Made by a program: the position numbers and the translations under genes
Notes under the pieces: generated by a model
The model's database searches: none
What the model saw: the letters and a program-made list of their open reading frames with translations, nothing else
What the model was told of the DNA's origin: nothing
NCBI RefSeq assembly: GCF_014898095.1
Contig: NZ_CP062946.1
Coordinates: forward strand, 558,001-622,000
Direction of reading: 5' to 3'
DNA: 64,000 bases
Source: Thalassotalea sp. LPB0316
Lineage (GTDB): Bacteria; Pseudomonadota; Gammaproteobacteria; Enterobacterales; Alteromonadaceae
Shown: positions 61,019 to 64,000 of the stretch, piece by piece
Layout of the letters: each line of letters starts with the position of its first letter
How positions within the stretch are numbered: the stretch's first letter is position 1

Positions 61019-62530
61019 TTACGCTCGCTTAGCAGCATTAAGCGTATTGATAATGTATTGATCGTGGCTTGGCAATTGCGATAACGCCGTTTGTTTTACA
61101 TCTTTAATTCTGCGCAGCATATTCAGCAGTTGAGCTTCAGGCATACTATCAGCTAGGCAATGGTATTCTTGTGCTGACAGGCCTTGGCCAACCATTACTT
61201 GCAACCAAGAAGCCTCTAAAAACAAGTCGTTTTGATCGCGGAATATCAAGCCCTGCTCTTTAAACAATGACAGTTTATTCACTAGTCGCTCTGGCAGTTC
61301 CATATGCTGTAGGTCTAACCAAAAGTCGCTGTCAGTTCTTTCATTCTGATGGTAATGCAACACCAAAAAGTCGCGTACTTGCGTGTATTCAAGTTCAGTG
61401 AGTTGATTGTACTTTTCACTTAACGCAGGGAAAATTTCGCCGTTTGGAAAGAGGTGTAATAAGCGTGACAAACCCGATTGAATAAAATGAATACTGGTGC
61501 TTTCAAGCGGCTCTAAAAATCCTGCCGACAAGCCGATGGCAACCACGTTTTTATACCAAGGTTTTAGGCGTCTTCCGGTAGTAAATTTAAAGGTTTTAGG
61601 ATCTGAAACGGCCTTTGTATCAAGATTAGACATCAACAAATCTAGCGCTTGTTCATCGCTGTAATGGCTATCGCTATAAACTAGGCCGTTGCCGTTGCGA
61701 TGTTGCAGTGGAATGCGCCATTGCCAGCCCGAACTATGCGCAATTGAGCGCGTGTATGGCAAGGTAACGTCTAATCGCTCTGAAGCAACGGCTACCGCGC
61801 TATTACAAGGCAGGTATTTGCTCCAGTCATCAAAGCCAGCACCCAGTGTTTTTTCAATTAATAGCGCAGCCAAACCCGAGCAATCGATAAATAAATCGCC
61901 GCTAATCGATTCGCCACTTTCCAATATTAACGATTCAACATCGCCAGAGAGCTGACATTGAGTTACCTTGTTTACTTTACCTTCAATACGTTTTACGCCT
62001 AAGTTTTCACTAAACTTACGTAAAAATGCCGCATACAAGCCCGCATCGAAATGATAAGCATAGGGCAGTTTTAACATGGGGCGTTCAGAGTTAATTTTGG
62101 CGAATTTACCTGCTTCAGCCGACATAGCGTTCAAATCGTAGTGCCAAATATCTTCCGATGGGTCAACTAACCCCTGCTTTTTAGCTCGAGCTAAATAATG
62201 ATGAAATTGGCAAAATGTTGTGTCTCTGCCTGGTGCGCCAAAGGTGTGAAAATAGCTCTGCCCTTGTTTTTTCCAGTTCTCAAACTTGATCGCTAACTTC
62301 ATCGTCGCTTTCGTTTCTTGAATAAACTGTCTTTCATCAATACCGAGCTTATTATTAAATGCTTGTATGGGAGGAATGGTTGCCTCACCTACGCCTACCG
62401 TACCAATAGCTTCAGATTCAACCAAAGTTACCGCGGTACCTTCAGGCAACATTTTTTTCAAGAAAGCGGCGCTCATCCAGCCTGCCGTGCCGCCGCCTAA
62501 TATCACGACTTTTTTTATTGTTTTTTTCAT
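61019..62530 (-). CDS. Tryptophan-halogenase-family flavoprotein
   Basis: A 503-residue FAD-dependent protein of the tryptophan 7-halogenase family. The N-terminal GGGTAGWMSAAFLKKMLP binds FAD, VGVGEATIPPIQAFN is the second conserved stretch, and SGWQWRIPLQHRNGNGLVYS holds the WxWxIP halogenase motif. KPWYKNVVAIGLSAGFLEPLESTSIHFIQS is also conserved. The frame opens at 62554, but ATG at 62530 follows GCAGAGAT. In marine Alteromonadales such genes usually accompany TonB-dependent receptors and act in unknown pathways; no receptor or reductase gene is seen here, so the substrate and halogenation itself are unproven. Confidence 0.9.
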   Translation of the reverse strand: MKKTIKKVVILGGGTAGWMSAAFLKKMLPEGTAVTLVESEAIGTVGVGEATIPPIQAFNNKLGIDERQFIQETKATMKLAIKFENWKKQGQSYFHTFGAPGRDTTFCQFHHYLARAKKQGLVDPSEDIWHYDLNAMSAEAGKFAKINSERPMLKLPYAYHFDAGLYAAFLRKFSENLGVKRIEGKVNKVTQCQLSGDVESLILESGESISGDLFIDCSGLAALLIEKTLGAGFDDWSKYLPCNSAVAVASERLDVTLPYTRSIAHSSGWQWRIPLQHRNGNGLVYSDSHYSDEQALDLLMSNLDTKAVSDPKTFKFTTGRRLKPWYKNVVAIGLSAGFLEPLESTSIHFIQSGLSRLLHLFPNGEIFPALSEKYNQLTELEYTQVRDFLVLHYHQNERTDSDFWLDLQHMELPERLVNKLSLFKEQGLIFRDQNDLFLEASWLQVMVGQGLSAQEYHCLADSMPEAQLLNMLRRIKDVKQTALSQLPSHDQYIINTLNAAKRA

Positions 62531-62552
62531 AAGTATCTCTGCCACGTAAAAC

Positions 62553-62580
62553 AAAAAACAGCCAAAAATCGCTGTTTTTT
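62553..62580 (-). promoter_or_regulatory. Hairpin in the halogenase leader (possible attenuator)
   Basis: AAAAAACAGC and GCTGTTTTTT pair around eight bases. On the minus strand the stem is followed by a T-rich run, and it ends about 22 bases before the halogenase ATG. It looks like an intrinsic terminator inside the leader. Confidence 0.5.
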
Positions 62581-62713
62581 AGCGCTATAAACCATTCTTA
62601 ACATACGAAAACAAGAAACTAAAGCACCATTAACGCCTATTAACAATCTATTGATGCCACATTAACATTAATGACTATTGAGCGGTTGTTGTTGATTAAT
62701 TACACACATAAAA

Positions 62714-62746
62714 AAATGCCATATACAGAACGAGCATATGGCATTT
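62714..62746 (-). terminator. Terminator after tex
   Basis: AAATGCCATAT and ATATGGCATTT form a perfect 11-bp stem around eleven bases; on the minus strand it is followed by TTTTTTATG. Its stem shares AAATGCCATA with the terminator at 60931. Confidence 0.85.
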
Positions 62747-62794
62747 ATCGATGTAAAAAGCGTGTTTTTAACGTGCGGCTGTTAACTCACCGCT

Positions 62795-64000
62795 TTACTT
62801 TTTCATTTTGGCAAAGGCATCGGCAAAGGCGTTGCCCATAGCCGCATTGGTGACCGGCTTGGCTTTTTGCTTCGGCCTATTTTGCTGTTTTGGTTTATTC
62901 TGCTGACCGTTTGCCTGGTTAGCTTTGTGTTGCGGCTTGGCTTGTGCCTTATCAGTTAAGCGCATGGTTAAGGTAATGCGTTTTCTATCTGCATCGACTT
63001 CTAACACTTTAACTTTTACGATATCGCCCGCTTTAACCACTTCACGGGGATCTGAAATGAACTTGTCGGTAATCGCCGAAATATGCACTAATCCATCTTG
63101 ATGGACACCAATATCAACAAAGGCACCAAAGTTAGCAACATTGGAGATAACCCCTTCTAAGATCATCCCCACCTTAAGATCGCTGATGGTCTCAACACCT
63201 TCTTGAAAGGTTGCGGTTTTAAACTCAGGGCGCGGATCACGCCCCGGCTTTTCTAGCTCAGCAATCACGTCGTTAACGGTGATTTCACCAAAATCATCAG
63301 AGGTTAATTCTGCGGTATTTACCTTACTTGCTATGCTAGCTTGACCAATGACCTCGTTAATCGGTTGGCCCAGTTGCTCGATAATTTTCTCAACAATGGC
63401 GTAAGTTTCAGGGTGAACGCCTGACATATCTAACGGGTTTTCACCTTCGCGAATACGCAAGAAGCCAGCTGATTGCTCAAACGCTTTTGGCCCTAAACGC
63501 GCGACTTTTAGTAACTGTTTACGCTCGTTAAAGCGACCGTTTTGCTCGCGATAAGCGACAATATTTTGTGCAATAGTTTTATTTAACCCCGATACCCGAG
63601 CTAGCAACGGCATTGAGGCTTGGTTTAAGTCAACACCAACTTTGTTTACACAATCTTCAATCACATCATCTAAGCTTTGGCTTAATAAACTTTGGCTAAC
63701 ATCGTGTTGATATTGGCCTACACCTATGGCTTTCGGGTCAATTTTCACGAGCTCTGCTAATGGATCTTGTAAACGACGAGCAATTGACACCGCGCCGCGC
63801 AATGATACATCAAGCTCGCTAAATTCTTCAGCGGCAAATTCTGAAGCCGAGTAAACCGATGCGCCAGCTTCCGACACCATCACTTTTGTCGGCTTGTTGT
63901 TTTCTAGCATTTGAATGGCTTCAGCCACTAACTTGTCGCTTTCTCTTGAACCCGTACCGTTGCCAATCGCTATTAATTCAACCTTATGCTGACGGCATAA
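62795..64000 (-). CDS. tex: Transcription accessory protein Tex (3' part)
   Basis: About 401 residues of Tex; the frame runs on past the right edge, so the N-terminal half is missing. The visible part begins within the RNase-H-like fold ([20 protein letters not shown] at the edge, then [20 protein letters not shown]). It continues through the helix-hairpin-helix region ([41 protein letters not shown]). An S1 RNA-binding domain ([27 protein letters not shown]) and a basic Lys/Gln-rich tail (about 340-375 of the visible protein) follow. Tex binds nucleic acids and affects transcription. Confidence 0.96.
   Translation of the reverse strand, partial: LCRQHKVELIAIGNGTGSRESDKLVAEAIQMLENNKPTKVMVSEAGASVYSASEFAAEEFSELDVSLRGAVSIARRLQDPLAELVKIDPKAIGVGQYQHDVSQSLLSQSLDDVIEDCVNKVGVDLNQASMPLLARVSGLNKTIAQNIVAYREQNGRFNERKQLLKVARLGPKAFEQSAGFLRIREGENPLDMSGVHPETYAIVEKIIEQLGQPINEVIGQASIASKVNTAELTSDDFGEITVNDVIAELEKPGRDPRPEFKTATFQEGVETISDLKVGMILEGVISNVANFGAFVDIGVHQDGLVHISAITDKFISDPREVVKAGDIVKVKVLEVDADRKRITLTMRLTDKAQAKPQHKANQANGQQNKPKQQNRPKQKAKPVTNAAMGNAFADAFAKMKK

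Noticed and set aside
1..64000. CRISPR array, rRNA operon or insertion sequence
   Set aside because: No regularly spaced repeats, no rRNA-like sequence and no transposase gene were seen.

Overview
The window looks like chromosome of a marine gammaproteobacterium of the order Alteromonadales, most likely the Colwelliaceae (Colwellia/Thalassotalea type). This is inferred from the moderate-to-low GC, the srkA-dsbA pair, the cox/ctaA/ctaB/SCO cluster, yqiJ-yqiK, lexA, nfuA, bioH, rph-pyrE, yicC, an S9 peptidase and a tryptophan-halogenase-family gene. No database search was possible, so the lineage is an inference.

Layout. 1-4130: end of a molybdopterin oxidoreductase, a small hypothetical gene, ccoG, srkA and dsbA. 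4141-9530: VTT membrane protein, SNase-like nuclease, a beta-propeller/SHOCT protein, a double-SSB-fold protein and a secreted amidohydrolase. 9616-13451: tRNA-Arg(CCG), yqiK-yqiJ, and lexA with a perfect SOS box. 13787-22675: aa3-type cytochrome c oxidase (coxB with two fused cytochrome c domains, coxA, cox11, coxC), then SURF1, a small SCO-like protein, heme A synthase, heme O synthase and SCO1. 22683-33093: polysaccharide deacetylase and MATE genes bracketed by REP-like palindromes, nfuA, M14 carboxypeptidase, comF/bioH, a SprA-type metalloprotease, pyrE and rph. 33326-42624: accessory genes (thioredoxin-like, gluconate-dehydrogenase-like subunit 3, GMC oxidoreductase, a MacAB-like exporter, a 2OG-Fe(II) oxygenase). 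Then yicC.

43569-52048 is an integrated element. The last codons of yicC (CAGATCCAGAATAT followed by stop) occur again at 52035. This shows insertion into the 3' end of yicC with the reading frame restored. The element carries a tyrosine integrase, a MobV-type relaxase with a small partner, a RepL-like winged-helix protein, a C5-cytosine methyltransferase divergent from a putative restriction enzyme, and an AlpA-like regulator. It therefore reads as a mobilizable island carrying a restriction-modification system.

Downstream of the right end (52217-58398) is a second defence-like block: a small methyltransferase followed by a 1038-residue protein joining a DUF559/Vsr-like nuclease, an SF2 helicase, a helix-turn-helix segment and a UmuD/LexA-like S24 domain; then a cold-shock/DUF1294 protein; then hipBA with an array of four operator-like palindromes. 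58935-64000 returns to ordinary chromosome: S9 peptidase, tryptophan-halogenase-family gene and the 3' part of tex. The nuclease-helicase-S24 fusion is the best candidate here for an undescribed system; the yicC element is the best-supported mobile unit.
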